From contig DGRV01000051.1 of NCBI GenBank assembly GCA_002391225.1, positions 82,202 to 104,775 on the forward strand: 22,574 bases of DNA, written 5' to 3'. The translations under genes and the position numbers were made by a program. Position 1 is the stretch's first letter. Each line of letters begins with the position of its first letter. Source of the stretch: Christensenella sp. UBA4379 (lineage in GTDB: Bacteria; Bacillota; Clostridia; Christensenellales; Aristaeellaceae). A model generated the notes under the pieces. That model was not told the origin of the DNA and searched no databases. It was given only the letters and a program-made list of their open reading frames with translations. This document shows positions 21,293 to 22,574 of this stretch, one piece after another.

Positions 21293-22345
21293 ATGAAAAA
21301 GAAAGCGACCATTTACGATATCGCCCGGGAAGCGGGTGTTTCCACCGCCACGGTCACCCGGGTAGTCCGGGGAGACCCGGGCGTCCGGGAAGCCACCCGG
21401 GATAAGGTGCAGCGCGTCATCGACCGGAACGCCTACGCCCCCAGCATGTCCGCCCAGAACCTGGAAAGCGGGCGGAGCAAGGCGCTGGCGGTGGTCGTGC
21501 CCTCCATCAGCAACCTCTATTTTGCCAAGATCTTTGACAGCGCCTACTGGGAAGCGGCGGACAACGGATGCAGCGTCCGCCTCATTCAGACCAAGGACAA
21601 CCAGGCCATTTCCCCGGAAATCGTCAACGAGCTGATCCGCTGCCGAATGGACGGGGTGCTGTTCGCCGGCAACATCTGGTCTGCCGACCGGGCGGACCTG
21701 AACGATGCGATGGAACGGCTGAACCACTATATGCCCGTCGCCGCCATCTGTCCCCCCGGGGTGGAGCTCAACTGCATCCGGATCGAGAGCGACCTGCTGA
21801 ACTGCGCCCGCCTGCCGGTCCGCCACCTGCACACCCTGGGCCACCGGCGGATCGCCTTTATCGGCGGCTCCATGCACAGCAAGGACGCCTCCCACCGGGG
21901 AGCGACCTTTTTAGAGCAGCTGAGATTGCTGGGCCTGCCGGACGACCCTGCGTACCATGTGGACGCAGGCTACGATATGGAAGGCGGGGAGCGGGCCGTG
22001 CTCCGGATGCTGTCCGCCCTGCCCAGGGAGCGATGGCCCAGCGCCATCGTGACGTTCAATGACCTCGTCGCCCTCGGCGCGATCCGCCAGCTCAAAAAAA
22101 TGGGCCAGCATCTGCCGGAGGACATGGCCATCGTGGGCTGCGACAATCTGTTTTTCTGCCCCTATTCGGACCCGCCCCTGACGAGCGTCGACCTTCACCC
22201 GGCGGAAATGGCCCAAAGCGCCGTCCGGGAGCTGCTGGTAGCCAGGGAGTCCGCCTCCCGGTCCTTCTCCATCCTCCGGGACGCCACCCTGGTGGTCCGC
22301 GAAAGCTGCGGGGCCGCTTTAGGCTTCAGACACTTCGATACATAA
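21293..22345 (+). CDS. LacI-family transcriptional regulator
   Basis: A 350-residue regulator. The N-terminal helix-turn-helix and hinge (about 1-60) have TIYDIAREAGVSTATVTRVV and the minor-groove hinge region around YAPSMSAQNLESGRS. The rest is a periplasmic-binding-protein-like effector domain (ALAVVVPSISNLYFAKIF, GHRRIAFIGG, AIVTFNDLVALGAI, MAIVGCDN, PPLTSVDL). It is the only plus-strand gene and is divergent from the importer/lyase operon. Two LacI-type operators lie between them, so it is the likely local repressor, released by an imported saccharide or breakdown product. The ATG follows GGGAGG closely. It ends in front of a bidirectional terminator. Confidence 0.95.
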   Translation: MKKKATIYDIAREAGVSTATVTRVVRGDPGVREATRDKVQRVIDRNAYAPSMSAQNLESGRSKALAVVVPSISNLYFAKIFDSAYWEAADNGCSVRLIQTKDNQAISPEIVNELIRCRMDGVLFAGNIWSADRADLNDAMERLNHYMPVAAICPPGVELNCIRIESDLLNCARLPVRHLHTLGHRRIAFIGGSMHSKDASHRGATFLEQLRLLGLPDDPAYHVDAGYDMEGGERAVLRMLSALPRERWPSAIVTFNDLVALGAIRQLKKMGQHLPEDMAIVGCDNLFFCPYSDPPLTSVDLHPAEMAQSAVRELLVARESASRSFSILRDATLVVRESCGAALGFRHFDT

Positions 22346-22359
22346 TCATATCCAAAAAC

Positions 22360-22404
22360 TGAAAAGCCGGGACGGCCTTGTATTGGCAGGCTGTCCCGGC
22401 TTAT
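22360..22404. terminator. Bidirectional terminator between regulator and aldolase genes
   Basis: The stem AAGCCGGGAC (22364-22373)/GTCCCGGCTT (22393-22402) continues with an inner GCC/GGC pairing. On the minus strand it is followed by TTTTCAGTTTTT, a good tail for the aldolase gene; on the plus strand TTATAT follows. It serves two convergent genes. Confidence 0.88.
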
Positions 22405-22412
22405 ATCATGCT

Positions 22413-22574
22413 TTAGTCCAAATACCCTTCGCGGGCTTTGATGTTGAAGCGCTTTTCCAGCTGGTGCATCTGGTCGTCGGTGATGGTGTTGATCAGCGGG
22501 AGATGGGCGATCTTCATATAGATTTCCGCCGCCTTTTCGGCGGTTTCAATCAGGCCGAAGGTCTCGTCCAGGTC
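22413..22574 (-). CDS. rhaD: Rhamnulose-1-phosphate aldolase, C-terminal part (cut by window edge)
   Basis: The last 53 residues of a minus-strand gene run off the right edge. The visible start LDETFGLIETAEKAAEIY closely follows the RhaD C-terminus known from enterobacteria (DETFGLIDTAEKSA), and a TDDQMHQLEKRFNI helix matches the end of the family. RhaD is a class II zinc aldolase that splits L-rhamnulose 1-phosphate into dihydroxyacetone phosphate and lactaldehyde; the metal site lies outside the window. It is convergent with the LacI-type regulator. Its presence suggests a rhamnose operon next to the uronate locus. Confidence 0.8.
   Translation of the reverse strand, partial: DLDETFGLIETAEKAAEIYMKIAHLPLINTITDDQMHQLEKRFNIKAREGYLD

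Overview
This 22.6 kb window looks like the chromosome of a fairly GC-rich anaerobic member of the Clostridia (Bacillota), probably a gut or rumen lineage. The inference rests on strong AGGAGG-type ribosome binding sites, consensus sigma-A promoters, LacI-type sugar regulation, a binding-protein-dependent ABC sugar importer and plant-polysaccharide enzymes; the genus cannot be fixed from the sequence. Almost everything is on the minus strand. The exception is the LacI-type regulator near the right end.

Left part (about 1-9116, minus). A divergent two-gene sensor unit opens this region at its right side: a 7-transmembrane kinase-like protein that has lost its ATP-binding motifs, overlapped by 4 nt with an intact histidine kinase. 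Next come a low-GC RelB/PIN toxin-antitoxin pair with its own promoter, a 329-nt gap that may hold gene relics, a glutaredoxin-like gene with a small unknown gene and a good terminator, and then a NarL-type response regulator. The regulator overlaps by 4 nt a 1072-residue secreted surface protein built of beta-helix, InlB-like and BspA-like repeats. The simplest reading is that the kinase pair signals to the response regulator, which controls the coupled surface protein.

Middle (9210-9410). A tRNA-Ser(CGA) gene with a perfect consensus promoter and its own terminator separates the two halves.

Right part (about 9410-22345). This is a polysaccharide-utilisation locus. A LacI-family regulator is divergent from a binding protein, two permeases, a heparinase II/III-like lyase, a DUF2264 protein, a GH88 unsaturated uronyl hydrolase, a discoidin-like protein and a secreted CotH-like protein, all on one strand with overlaps or very short gaps. 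A secreted GH10 xylanase follows from its own promoter. The lyase, DUF2264 protein and GH88 enzyme have no signal peptide, so the locus reads as 'import the uronate-containing oligosaccharide, then depolymerise it in the cytoplasm'. No ATPase gene is present, so the importer presumably shares one encoded elsewhere. Two cre/LacI-type operators bracket a perfect consensus promoter in front of the binding-protein gene. An intercistronic terminator-like hairpin follows the binding-protein gene and a second hairpin follows the last permease gene.

The right edge carries the last 53 codons of a rhamnulose-1-phosphate aldolase gene, convergent with the regulator across a strong bidirectional terminator. 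Together with the uronate enzymes this hints at a rhamnose- and glucuronate-containing substrate, which is inference only.
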